From assembly GCF_026341515.1 (NCBI RefSeq), contig NZ_JAPEOK010000001.1, forward strand, positions 6,200,001-6,264,000: DNA of 64,000 bases. Direction: 5' to 3'. Of this stretch, positions 24,488-32,718 are shown one piece after another (within the stretch, counting starts at the first letter, position 1; each line of letters opens with the position of its first letter). A model generated the notes under the pieces. That model was given only the letters and a program-made list of their open reading frames with translations, was not told the DNA's origin and ran no database searches. Source of the DNA: Streptomyces sp. NBC_00878. Its GTDB lineage: Bacteria; Actinomycetota; Actinomycetes; Streptomycetales; Streptomycetaceae. A program made the position numbers and the translations under genes.

Positions 24488-25642
24488 ATGCAGTTCGGGA
24501 TCTTCAGCGTCGGCGACGTCACGCCGGACCCGACCACGGGCCGTGCGCCGTCCGAGCACGAGCGGATCAAGGCCATGGTCGCCATCGCGCGGAAGGCCGA
24601 GGAGGTCGGGCTCGACGTCTTCGCGACCGGTGAGCACCACAACCCGCCGTTCGTGCCGTCGTCGCCGACCACCATGCTCGGCTGGATCGCCGCGCGCACC
24701 GAGAACCTCATCCTCTCCACCTCCACCACCCTCATCACCACCAACGACCCGGTGAAGATCGCCGAGGACTTCGCGATGCTCCAGCATCTGGCGGACGGCC
24801 GCGTGGACCTGATGATGGGGCGCGGCAACACCGGACCGGTCTACCCCTGGTTCGGGCAGGACATCCGGCAGGGCATCAACCTCGCCGTCGAGAACTACGC
24901 GCTGCTGTACCGGCTGTGGCGCGAGGACGTCGTCGACTGGGAGGGCAAGTTCCGTACGCCGCTGCAGTCGTTCACGTCGACGCCCCGGCCGCTGGACGGC
25001 GTGCCGCCGTTCGTCTGGCACGGCTCGATCCGCTCGCCCGAGATCGCCGAGCAGGCCGCGTACTACGGCGACGGGTTCTTCCACAACAACATCTTCTGGC
25101 CGGCCGACCACACCAAGCGGATGGTCGAGCTGTACCGGTCGCGGTACGCGCACTACGGGCACGGCACGGCGGAGCAGGCGATCGTCGGGCTCGGCGGCCA
25201 GGTGTTCATGCGCAGGAACTCGCAGGACGCGGTACGGGAGTTCCGGCCGTACTTCGACAACGCGCCCGTGTACGGGCACGGGCCGTCGCTTGAGGACTTC
25301 ACCGAGCAGACCCCGCTGACGGTCGGTTCGCCGGAGCAGGTGATCGAGAAGACGCTGTCGTTCCGGGACTACGCGGGCGACTACCAGCGGCAGTTGTTCC
25401 TCGTCGACCATGCCGGGCTGCCGCTGAAGTCCGTGCTGGAGCAGATCGACCTGCTGGGCGAGGAGGTCGTGCCCGTGTTGCGCGAGGAGTTCGCGAAGAG
25501 GCGGGCGGCCGGGGTGCCGGAGGCTCCGACGCATGCGGCGCGGGTCGCCGCGGCGGCTGCGGCCGACGCCGGTGCGGGTGCCGGTGCCCGTGCCGGTGCC
25601 GGTGCCGGTGCCGGTGCCGGCAAGGAGGTGGCCTCGTCATGA
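24488..25642 (+). CDS. LLM-class flavin-dependent oxidoreductase
   Basis: A 384-residue bacterial-luciferase-like enzyme using reduced FMN: 'MQFGIFSVGDVTPD', 'LDVFATGEHHNPPFV', 'HLADGRVDLMMGRGNTG' and 'RSPEIAEQAAYYGDGFF'. This is the CE1758 type, usually partnered with a CE1759-type FMN reductase, which is what follows. The C-terminus carries a non-conserved tail of Ala/Gly/Arg residues (about 350-378) encoded by GGTGCC hexamer repeats. The stop overlaps the next start by ATGA. Confidence 0.92.
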   Translation: MQFGIFSVGDVTPDPTTGRAPSEHERIKAMVAIARKAEEVGLDVFATGEHHNPPFVPSSPTTMLGWIAARTENLILSTSTTLITTNDPVKIAEDFAMLQHLADGRVDLMMGRGNTGPVYPWFGQDIRQGINLAVENYALLYRLWREDVVDWEGKFRTPLQSFTSTPRPLDGVPPFVWHGSIRSPEIAEQAAYYGDGFFHNNIFWPADHTKRMVELYRSRYAHYGHGTAEQAIVGLGGQVFMRRNSQDAVREFRPYFDNAPVYGHGPSLEDFTEQTPLTVGSPEQVIEKTLSFRDYAGDYQRQLFLVDHAGLPLKSVLEQIDLLGEEVVPVLREEFAKRRAAGVPEAPTHAARVAAAAAADAGAGAGARAGAGAGAGAGKEVASS

Positions 25643-26322
25643 AGCTCGTCGTCGTTTCGGCGGGGCTGAGTGTTCCGTCGTCCACGCGGTTGCTGGGTGA
25701 CCGGCTGGCCAATGCGACCGCCGAGCGCACCTCGGCGGACGTCCAGGTGGTGGAGCTGCGTGACCTCGCGGTCGAGATCGCGCACAACTTCACCACCGGT
25801 TTTCCGGGGCCCGCGTTGGGTGCCGCCCTGGAGGCCGTGGCGTCGGCGGACGGGCTGATCGTCGTCACGCCGGTCTTCTCCGCCTCGTACAGCGGGCTGT
25901 TCAAGTCCTTCTTCGATGTGCTGGATCCCGAGGCGCTGGCCGGGAAGCCCGTGCTGATCGGTGCGACCGGGGGGTCCGCGCGTCACTCGCTGGTCCTGGA
26001 GCATGCGTTGCGGCCGCTGTTCGCGTATCTGCGGGCGGTGGTTGTGCCTACCGGGGTGTACGCGGCCTCGGAGGACTGGGGTGCGGAGGGGCTCGTGGAG
26101 CGGATTTCTCGGGCCGCGGGGGAGTTGGCGGGGTTGATGAGTGGCCTGGCGGCCGGGCGGGGTGCGGTGACGGTGTCGGCGACGCCGGCACCGGAGTCTG
26201 TGCCTGTGCCTGTGCCTGCGCCTGTGTCGTTGCCGGCGCAGGGGGCGGTGGAGCTGGTGCGTGGGGGTGGCTTTGAGGTTGTTCCCTTTGAGCAGCAGCT
26301 GGCCGCGTTGAGGAGCGAGTAG
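25639..26322 (+). CDS. NADPH-dependent FMN reductase (CE1759 type)
   Basis: A 227-residue flavodoxin-like reductase: 'LVVVSAGLSVPSSTRLLGD' phosphate-binding loop, 'TPVFSASYSGLFKSFFDVL' and 'PVLIGATGGSARHSLVLE'. It should supply reduced FMN to the coupled LLM enzyme. A Val-Pro/Ala-Pro repeat (about 180-197) interrupts the C-terminal region. Four-base overlap (ATGA) with the upstream gene. Confidence 0.93.
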   Translation: MKLVVVSAGLSVPSSTRLLGDRLANATAERTSADVQVVELRDLAVEIAHNFTTGFPGPALGAALEAVASADGLIVVTPVFSASYSGLFKSFFDVLDPEALAGKPVLIGATGGSARHSLVLEHALRPLFAYLRAVVVPTGVYAASEDWGAEGLVERISRAAGELAGLMSGLAAGRGAVTVSATPAPESVPVPVPAPVSLPAQGAVELVRGGGFEVVPFEQQLAALRSE

Positions 26323-26362
26323 GGGGCGTGGCGTTGCCGGCCCCGATTTCCTCGGAGGCCCG

Positions 26363-26424
26363 TCGTGTTTTGTCCGCGGGCTGTGGGGGCTGGGCGCGCA
26401 GTTCCCCGCGCCCCTAAAGGGGCG
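26363..26424. repeat. Streptomyces interspersed intergenic repeat
   Basis: TGTGGGGGCTGGGCGCGCAG followed by TTCCCCGCGCCCCTAAAGG and GGCGC. This matches, from memory, the commonest Streptomyces intergenic repeat and shares its 3' half with 23374-23441. The CCCC/GGGG arms form a hairpin. Confidence 0.6.
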
Positions 26425-26456
26425 CCCCCGTGGGAGCGCCCCCTAGGGCCGTCCCG

Positions 26457-26493
26457 CACGGGCCGCCCGCTGTGCGTAGGCGGGCGGCCCGTG
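26457..26493. terminator. GC hairpin between FMN reductase and glycosyltransferase
   Basis: 14-bp perfect arms CACGGGCCGCCCGC / GCGGGCGGCCCGTG with a 9-base loop, between convergent genes. Confidence 0.85.
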
Positions 26494-26617
26494 GTTGCAC
26501 CGGCCCGGGAAGCCGAGCGGGTCGGTGCGGGACCGGGCGGTCCGGGTGGACTGGGAACCCGTGCGGGCCGCCCGGCGTACTGGATGTGACGCCCTCCTCC
26601 GGTGTTGGAGGGGGACA

Positions 26618-27886
26618 TCACGGCCCCGCGGGTCTCGTGCTGTTGATGGAGGTGGGGCGGGTGGTTGTCGTTCGTCGGAATCGGTGGGTCTGGCGGTGGG
26701 CCCAGTTCGCCGCGCGGGCCCGTGCCTTCGCCCACGCGCGGCGGCCCCTGGTCGCCGTGAGGTCCGCGAACAAGGCCTCGTAGCGTTCGACGACCGGCTC
26801 GGCGTCGAAGCGGTGGGAGCTTCGCAGGGCCGCCTCGCCCATCGCCTGCCGGAGCCGTTCGTCCGTGATCAGGTCGAGCATCGCCTCGGCCAGGGAGCGG
26901 GCGTCGCCCACGGGGACGAGGCGGCCGTCGACGCCGTCCGTGATGATTTCGGCGGGGCCCAGCGGGCAGTCCGTGCTGATCACGGGCACCCCGCAGCGCA
27001 TCGCCTCGACCAGCGTCATCCCGAACGACTCCGCGTCCGAGGCCGAGACCAGCATCGCCGACCTGGCGAACTCCGCCTCGATCGGCGTACGCGGTCCCAT
27101 CAGGCGGGCGTGCCCGGACAGGCCCAGGCCGTCGACGAGGTGCTGGAGGTGTTCCCGTTCGGGCCCGCCGCCGTAGATCCGCAGCTGCCAGTCGGGTTCT
27201 TTGGAGGCGACCGCGGAGAAGGCCTCGATCAGCAGGTCGAAGCGTTTGCCGCGGACCAGTCGGCCGGCCGCGGCGATCACCTTCGTGGTCGGGTCGCGGG
27301 TGACGCCGACCGGCGCGGGCACCATGTTCGGCACCGCGGCGACCCGTACCCCCGGCAGTGGCATCCGCCGCCGGTACACCTCCGCGTCCGCCTCCGTCGT
27401 CGTCACCACCGCGTCGAGCGCGCGGTAGTGGCGGCCCAGCACAACCCGCAGCCGCTTGCTGTGCGCGTCGTGCCGCAGATGCTCCTGGGCGATGCGCAGC
27501 GCCCGGCGCGGGGCGAAGCGGGAGACGTAGACATTGATGCCGGGGCGCGTGCCTATCACCACGTCCGCGTCGCAGTGCGCGAGGTAGTCGCGGGCGCGCT
27601 CGTCGGTGAGCCGTGTGTACTGCGCGTACCGCTTGTCGGAGGACGGGAAGTCGACGGCCGGCGCGGCGTACGACGGGTCCGTGAGGTCCCGGCTGCCGTC
27701 CCGTTCGTCCACCAGCGGGACGACCGCGATCCGTGGGTCGACGGTGAACCGCGGCTCGTCCCGGTGCCGCCTCATCGACACGATCTCCACGTCGTGCCGC
27801 TCGGCGAGCGCCGTCGCGAGGTTGAGCGTGGTGCGGACGGTCCCCCCGATGGCGTACGCGTTGTGCAGCAGGAACACGATCCTCAT
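26618..27886 (-). CDS. Glycosyltransferase family 4
   Basis: A 422-residue GT-B enzyme. N-terminal acceptor motif 'FLLHNAYAIGGTVRTTLNLA' and donor-side 'AAGRLVRGKRFDLLIEAF'. The GT4 E-x7-E region reads 'SDAESFGMTLVEAMRCGVPV'. The C-terminal tail is Arg/Thr-rich and unconserved. ATG 27886 gives the usual 'MRIVFLLHNAY' start; an in-frame start 13 codons upstream is possible. The family transfers sugars from nucleotide donors to lipids, proteins or cell-wall polymers; the acceptor is unknown. Confidence 0.92.
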   Translation of the reverse strand: MRIVFLLHNAYAIGGTVRTTLNLATALAERHDVEIVSMRRHRDEPRFTVDPRIAVVPLVDERDGSRDLTDPSYAAPAVDFPSSDKRYAQYTRLTDERARDYLAHCDADVVIGTRPGINVYVSRFAPRRALRIAQEHLRHDAHSKRLRVVLGRHYRALDAVVTTTEADAEVYRRRMPLPGVRVAAVPNMVPAPVGVTRDPTTKVIAAAGRLVRGKRFDLLIEAFSAVASKEPDWQLRIYGGGPEREHLQHLVDGLGLSGHARLMGPRTPIEAEFARSAMLVSASDAESFGMTLVEAMRCGVPVISTDCPLGPAEIITDGVDGRLVPVGDARSLAEAMLDLITDERLRQAMGEAALRSSHRFDAEPVVERYEALFADLTATRGRRAWAKARARAANWAHRQTHRFRRTTTTRPTSINSTRPAGP

Positions 27887-28087
27887 GTGTTCGGTGGTCT
27901 CCCTACGTTTCATGCGTTTCACGCGGTGCGCTGCCTCCCCGTCGCGGCGCTCGCCCCCCGGCATGGGGAACACAGTGGCCGGGCGAGGTAAGCCACCGGT
28001 CCCGGCAGGGTGAGAGCCCGGTAAGAGGCCCGGCCGTACCCCTCTTCGGCAGGTCGTAAGGACAGGAGGGCTTGGCAGACTGGGCCC

Positions 28088-28876
28088 GTGCCCCAGAATC
28101 TGCTGCTCGCCGAGGACGACCGCGCGATCCGCCACGCCCTGGAGCGGGCCCTGACGCTGGAGGGGTACGAGGTCACGGCGGTCGCCGACGGCGTCGAGGC
28201 GCTCGCGCAGGCCCACCGCACCCCGCCCGACGTGCTCGTTCTCGATGTGATGATGCCGGGCATCGACGGCCTCCAGGTCTGTCGCGTCCTGCGTGCCGAG
28301 GGCAACCGCATCCCCATCCTCATGCTCACCGCGCTCGTCGAGACCGCGGACCGCATTGCCGGTCTGGACGCCGGCGCCGACGACTACGTGGTAAAGCCGT
28401 TCGACGTCGAGGAGGTCTTCGCCCGGCTCCGGGCCCTGCTCCGGCGGACGAGCGATTCCGGCAATTCCGGCGCGCCTGGTGGTTCCGGTGCCTCCGGTGC
28501 CTCCGGTGGTTCCGGTAGTTCGGGGAGTTCTGGCAGTCCCGTCGACGTACCCAGCGAACCGCCGCGCATGCCCGACGGCCAGGTCGCCGCCGCCGGTCTG
28601 CGCATCGATCCGCAGGCCCGCCGGGTGTGGCAGGGCTCGCGCGAGGTCGAGCTCACCCGCACCGAGTTCGACCTGCTGGAACTCCTCGTCCGCAACGCCG
28701 GCATCGTCCTCGACCACACCACCATCTACGACCGCATCTGGGGCTACGACTTCGGGCCCGGCTCCAAGAACCTCGCCGTGTACGTCGGCTACCTGCGGCG
28801 CAAGCTCGACGAGCCGGGCGTGCCCTCGCTGATCCACACGGTGCGGGGTGTGGGGTACGTGCTGAGGGAGGACTGA
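28088..28876 (+). CDS. OmpR-family response regulator with long linker
   Basis: A 262-residue MtrA/PrrA-like regulator: 'AEDD' pocket, Asp53 in 'LVLDVMMPG', Lys in 'YVVKPFDVE', and C-terminal winged helix with 'LTRTEFDLLELLVRN' and 'SLIHTVRGVGYVL'. Between the domains (about 118-165) is a Gly/Ser-rich linker longer than usual, encoded by GGTTCC/GCCTCC-type repeats. GTG start; the nearest AGGAGG is about 18 bases upstream, farther than optimal. It abuts the kinase gene. Confidence 0.94.
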   Translation: MPQNLLLAEDDRAIRHALERALTLEGYEVTAVADGVEALAQAHRTPPDVLVLDVMMPGIDGLQVCRVLRAEGNRIPILMLTALVETADRIAGLDAGADDYVVKPFDVEEVFARLRALLRRTSDSGNSGAPGGSGASGASGGSGSSGSSGSPVDVPSEPPRMPDGQVAAAGLRIDPQARRVWQGSREVELTRTEFDLLELLVRNAGIVLDHTTIYDRIWGYDFGPGSKNLAVYVGYLRRKLDEPGVPSLIHTVRGVGYVLRED

Positions 28877-30490
28877 GTGCGGTCCGGCGGCACGGCCCGG
28901 TCGAGACCGGGGCCCGGCGGCGCGCGCCTGAGGCGGTGGGTGGCCCGGGCCCGGCTGTCCTCGCTGCGCACCACCTTCACGGTGTCGTTCGCGGCCGTGG
29001 CCGCCGCGGTCACCGTCCTCGTCGGGTTCCTGTCGTACGACGCCGCCGCCCGGCTCGTACGCGTCGACCAGCAGACCGTGTTCGAGGGGGTCGTGCAGGA
29101 CCTGCTCTCCGAGGTGCGCCACAGTGCGCTGAGCCCCGCCGACTTCGCCACGGCCGACACCGACGGCGGCCCGCGCGACGAACTGATCAGGCCCAGCGGC
29201 ACGGTCGTACAGGTGCTGGGGCCGGACAGGTCGGTCGTCGACCGGGGGCACCCGCCGCTGCCCGTCGACGCCGACGACAAGCGGATCGCGGCCGCGCGGA
29301 CGGCCGGCCGGCTGGTGGAACACCGTGACGTCGACGTCGGCGACGACGTGTACCGGGTGGCCACCGTCTCGCTCGGCGACGGGCGGGGCGCGGTGCAGAT
29401 CGCGCAGGAGTTCAGCGACACCGAGGACCTGCTGCGCGAACTCCAGCAGCGGACCGTGCTGCTGGAGGGAGCCGTCGTGATCGCCGCCGGTCTCTTCGGC
29501 TGGTGGCTGGCCCGGCGCATCACCTCGCGGCTCGTCCGGCTCGCCGGGGCCGCGGAGGACGTGGCGCGCACCGGACGGCTCGGCATCCAGGTGCCGGTCG
29601 CCGGATACGACGAGGTGGCGCGGCTCGGCCGCTCCTTCGACCGCATGCTGGGCCGCCTCGCCCAGTCCGAGGAGGACCAGCGGCGCCTCGTCCAGGACGC
29701 GGGCCATGAACTCCGTACGCCCCTGACCTCGCTGCGCACCAACATCTCGATGCTGCGCCGCATCGACGAGCTCCCGCCCGCCGTCCGTGCGGAACTCGTC
29801 GCCGACCTCGCCCAGGAGTCCCGCGAACTCACCGACCTGGTCAACGAGTTGGTCGACCTCGCGGCCGGCCAGTCGGACCGGGAGCCGCCCCAGCGGGTGG
29901 CCCTCGCCGACATCGCCGAGGAGGTGGCGGTGGCGGCCAGGCGGCGGACGGGCCGGGCCGTCACGGTGCGGGTGTCCGGCGACACGGTGGTGGACGGCCG
30001 GCCCGGCGCGCTACAGCGGGCCCTGTCGAACCTCGTGGACAACGCGGCGAAGTTCGACCGGGGCGGGAGCGCGCCGATCGACATCGTGCTGACGGGAGCG
30101 GGAGCGGCGGCGGCAGCAGGAGAGGGAGAGGGGGCAGTGGTGCGTACGGGAGTGGGAGTGGGAGCGGCTGGGGTGGCGGTGGGAGCGGGCGCCGGTGCCG
30201 ACGCTGCCACCCGTGCCCGTGCCGACGCTGCCACCGGTGTCGGTGCCGGCACCAGCGCTGGTGCCGGTGTCCGGGTCGAGGTCCTCGACCGTGGGCCCGG
30301 TATCGCCGAGGAGGACCTTGAGCGGGTCTTCGACCGCTTCTACCGCGCGCCGGACGCCCGGAGCCTGCCCGGTTCCGGGCTCGGGCTGTCGATCGTGCGC
30401 GAGGTGGCGGCTGCCCACGGCGGATGGCCGTTCGCCCGGCGCCGGGAGGGCGGGGGTTCCGCGATCGGGTTCACGGTGGGTCGGGGCTGA
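28877..30490 (+). CDS. Sensor histidine kinase with low-complexity insert in the ATPase domain
   Basis: A 537-residue PrrB/MprB-like kinase; the GTG start directly follows the regulator's TGA. TM1 (about 33-57), extracytoplasmic region, TM2 ('VVIAAGLFGWWLA'), HAMP, and His277 in 'DAGHELRTPLTSLRT'. The ATP domain has N box 'NLVDNAAKFD', 'DRGPGIAEEDLERVF' and 'GSGLGLSIV'. Between N box and D box, about residues 408-465 are a Gly/Ala/Val/Thr-rich insert not expected in this domain, from GGAGCG/GGTGCC repeats. Its position before the ATP lid strand may or may not be tolerated. Confidence 0.93.
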   Translation: MRSGGTARSRPGPGGARLRRWVARARLSSLRTTFTVSFAAVAAAVTVLVGFLSYDAAARLVRVDQQTVFEGVVQDLLSEVRHSALSPADFATADTDGGPRDELIRPSGTVVQVLGPDRSVVDRGHPPLPVDADDKRIAAARTAGRLVEHRDVDVGDDVYRVATVSLGDGRGAVQIAQEFSDTEDLLRELQQRTVLLEGAVVIAAGLFGWWLARRITSRLVRLAGAAEDVARTGRLGIQVPVAGYDEVARLGRSFDRMLGRLAQSEEDQRRLVQDAGHELRTPLTSLRTNISMLRRIDELPPAVRAELVADLAQESRELTDLVNELVDLAAGQSDREPPQRVALADIAEEVAVAARRRTGRAVTVRVSGDTVVDGRPGALQRALSNLVDNAAKFDRGGSAPIDIVLTGAGAAAAAGEGEGAVVRTGVGVGAAGVAVGAGAGADAATRARADAATGVGAGTSAGAGVRVEVLDRGPGIAEEDLERVFDRFYRAPDARSLPGSGLGLSIVREVAAAHGGWPFARRREGGGSAIGFTVGRG

Positions 30491-30624
30491 GCCGGCCGCG
30501 GGCTCCTCGGCCACCGCTCCCGGAGGTCGCGCTGCGCCCCGTCGCGGCCCCTCCCGGAGATCACCGTGCGAACCCCCTCGCGGACTCTCCCGGAGGTCGC
30601 CCTGCGGACCCTCCAGGAGGGGGG

Positions 30625-31518
30625 CTACCAACCCTCCTGCAACTCGTCGTCCTCGCCCGCCTCCAGCAGGGTCGCCGCCGCGCCCACGACCCTCGGGTCC
30701 GGGTCCCCGACCACCTCGTGGTCCTTGCCCGTGTAGTCGAAGCGGGCCAGCACACTGCGCATGGCCTCCACGCGGGCCCGCTTCTTGTCGTTGCTCTTCA
30801 CGACCGTCCACGGGGCCTGCTCGGTGTCCGTCTCGCGGAACATGGCGACCTTCGCGGCGGTGTAGTCGTCCCAGAGGTCGAGGGACGCGACGTCCATGGG
30901 GCTGAGCTTCCACTGCCGTACGGGGTCGACCTGTCGGATGGTGAACCGGGTGCGCTGCTCGCCCTGCGACACCGAGAACCAGAACTTCACCAGGTCCACG
31001 CCGTCGTCGACGAGCATCCGCTCGAACGCGGGCGTCTGCCGCATGAAGCGCCGGTACTCGTCGCCCGTGCAGAACCCCATCACCCGCTCCACACCGGCGC
31101 GGTTGTACCAGGACCGGTCGAACAGCACGATCTCCCCGGCCGTCGGCAGATGCTCGACGTACCGCTGGAAGTACCACTGTCCGCGCTCGCGCTCCGTCGG
31201 CTTCTCCAGGGCCACCACCCGGGCACCACGCGGATTGAGATGCTCGGTGAAGCGCTTGATCGTGCCGCCCTTGCCGGCCGCGTCACGGCCCTCGAAGACG
31301 ACGACGAGACGGCGCCCGGTCTCCTTGATCCAGCTCTGCAGCTTCAGCAGCTCGATCTGCTGGAGCCGCTTGTGCCAGTCGTACTCCTTGCGCTCCATGC
31401 GCTGCGGGTAGGGGTAGTTCTCCCGCCAGGTGTCCACCGTGCTGCCGTCGGGACGGATCAGTATGGGGTCGTCGTGGTCGGTGTAGTCGACGCGCATGCC
31501 ACTCAGCAGCTCGGTCAT
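30625..31518 (-). CDS. ppk2: Polyphosphate kinase 2
   Basis: A 297-residue PPK2-family enzyme that moves phosphate between polyphosphate and nucleotides. Walker A 'VFEGRDAAGKGGTIKRF', Walker B-type 'GEIVLFDRSWYNRAGVERV' with lid Arg residues, and 'FWFSVSQGEQ'. Length fits a single-domain PPK2. ATG 31518 is chosen over 31548 because GGGGAGAG precedes it. Only 36 bp upstream lies the truncated start of a PiT phosphate transporter, a functionally matching neighbour. Confidence 0.95.
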   Translation of the reverse strand: MTELLSGMRVDYTDHDDPILIRPDGSTVDTWRENYPYPQRMERKEYDWHKRLQQIELLKLQSWIKETGRRLVVVFEGRDAAGKGGTIKRFTEHLNPRGARVVALEKPTERERGQWYFQRYVEHLPTAGEIVLFDRSWYNRAGVERVMGFCTGDEYRRFMRQTPAFERMLVDDGVDLVKFWFSVSQGEQRTRFTIRQVDPVRQWKLSPMDVASLDLWDDYTAAKVAMFRETDTEQAPWTVVKSNDKKRARVEAMRSVLARFDYTGKDHEVVGDPDPRVVGAAATLLEAGEDDELQEGW

Positions 31519-31526
31519 GTCTCTCC

Positions 31527-31556
31527 CCAAGGAGTGTCGTGGAACCAAGGAGTGTC
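31527..31556. repeat. 12-bp direct repeat before ppk2
   Basis: CCAAGGAGTGTC at 31527-31538 and 31545-31556 (18-bp period). The distal copy overlaps the stop codon of the PiT remnant. Confidence 0.8.
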
Positions 31557-31665
31557 AGGCGATCGCGTTCGCCATCGCGTTCGCCGTGTCGTGGAAGCCG
31601 TTGGTGAAGTCGAAGGCGAGGGCCGTGACGATGCCGACGGCCACCAGGAACGTGATGTGGTCCAT
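31555..31665 (-). pseudogene. Truncated PiT-family phosphate transporter (N-terminal 36 residues)
   Basis: The reading frame begins 'MDHITFLVAVGIVTALAF' and continues 'DFTNGFHDTANAMANAIA', then stops. 'TNGFHDTANAMA' is the hallmark first-repeat motif of PiT phosphate permeases, normally over 300 residues long. Nothing resembling the remainder is present; ppk2 follows after 36 bp. The last codons contain a short repeated AACGCGAT, so slippage or deletion may have created the stop. A functional micro-peptide is possible but less likely. Confidence 0.75.
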
Positions 31666-31926
31666 GCCGTCGATGGAAGCAATCGGAGGCGTACGGGCGG
31701 CGAAGCGGAGGCAAAGGGTAGGGGTGCGTGTGGTCATGTCACCTGCAACTCCGCAGTTCCGGCGGGTGGAGCCGGGGTTTCCCGTCCGGGGGTGTTGCTG
31801 AGTACACCCCCCGATACGGGTCCTGCGCCCAATGTGCCCGCCCCGCCTTCTCCGTAGCGTCTTTCACGAGGCACAGGAAGTGCCCGACTGCGGGGCACGG
31901 ACCGTGCCCGACGGAGGCTGATCACG

Positions 31927-32718
31927 ATGTTTCGAGGAACGGATCGACGTAACAAGAGCTACGGCACGGTCCCCACCGCCGACGCGCTGCGGCTGGTCAA
32001 GGTCAGCAGGACCTACGGGGAGGCGGAGAACGCCGTGACCGCCCTCGACGGGGTGACGCTCACACTGCCCCGCGGCACGTTCACCGCGGTGATGGGCCCC
32101 TCGGGCTCCGGCAAGTCCACGCTGCTGCAGTGCGCCGCCGGACTCGACCGGCCCGACAGCGGCATCGTCATGGTCGACGGCGCCGAGATGACCGGCGGCA
32201 CCGAGGCCGAGCTGACGAAGTTCCGGCGGGGCCGGATCGGCTTCGTCTTCCAGCAGTACAACCTGCTGGACACCCTCACCGTCGCCCAGAACACGATCCT
32301 GCCGCTCAAGCTCGCCCGCCGCCGCGTGAACCGCGCCCGGGTGGAGGAGATCCTCACCTCCGTCGGCCTCGGCGACCGCCTCGGCCACCGGCCCGACCAG
32401 CTCTCCGGCGGCCAGCGCCAGCGCGTCGCCATCGCCCGCGCCCTGGTCACCGAGCCGAGCGTGATCTTCGCCGACGAGCCGACCGGCGCCCTCGACACCC
32501 GCAGCGCGCGGGACGTCCTGCTCCTGCTCCAGGAGGCGGTACGGGTCCACGGCCGTACGGTCGTCATGGTGACCCACGACCCGGTGGCGGCCTCGTACGC
32601 CGACTCGGTGCTGTTCCTCGCGGACGGCCGTCTCGCCGGTGAGATGCGCCGGCCGACCGTGGACGCGGTGGCCGAGCGGCTCGCGCACCTCGGCGACGAC
32701 GTGATGGCGGGGGTGTGA
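31927..32718 (+). CDS. ABC transporter ATP-binding protein (MacB type)
   Basis: A 263-residue ATPase: Walker A 'GPSGSGKST', Q-loop 'FVFQQYNLLDTLTV', signature 'LSGGQRQRVAIARA' and Walker B 'VIFADEPTGALD'. It belongs to the MacB/LolD group that powers FtsX-like permeases. It is divergent from ppk2 and the PiT remnant. The next gene is the permease, overlapping by GTGA. Confidence 0.95.
   Translation: MFRGTDRRNKSYGTVPTADALRLVKVSRTYGEAENAVTALDGVTLTLPRGTFTAVMGPSGSGKSTLLQCAAGLDRPDSGIVMVDGAEMTGGTEAELTKFRRGRIGFVFQQYNLLDTLTVAQNTILPLKLARRRVNRARVEEILTSVGLGDRLGHRPDQLSGGQRQRVAIARALVTEPSVIFADEPTGALDTRSARDVLLLLQEAVRVHGRTVVMVTHDPVAASYADSVLFLADGRLAGEMRRPTVDAVAERLAHLGDDVMAGV

Noticed and set aside
23471..25534. 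Very long reading frame on the minus strand running through the LLM gene
   Set aside because: Only the 23471-24280 part is the AraC gene. The upstream part is the antisense shadow of the LLM oxidoreductase, with Arg/Val/Leu-rich unnatural composition.
31555..31737. 60-codon small protein starting at 31737
   Set aside because: The first 24 codons are unconserved-looking; similarity to PiT begins at the internal ATG 31665, so the unit is better read as a truncated transporter.
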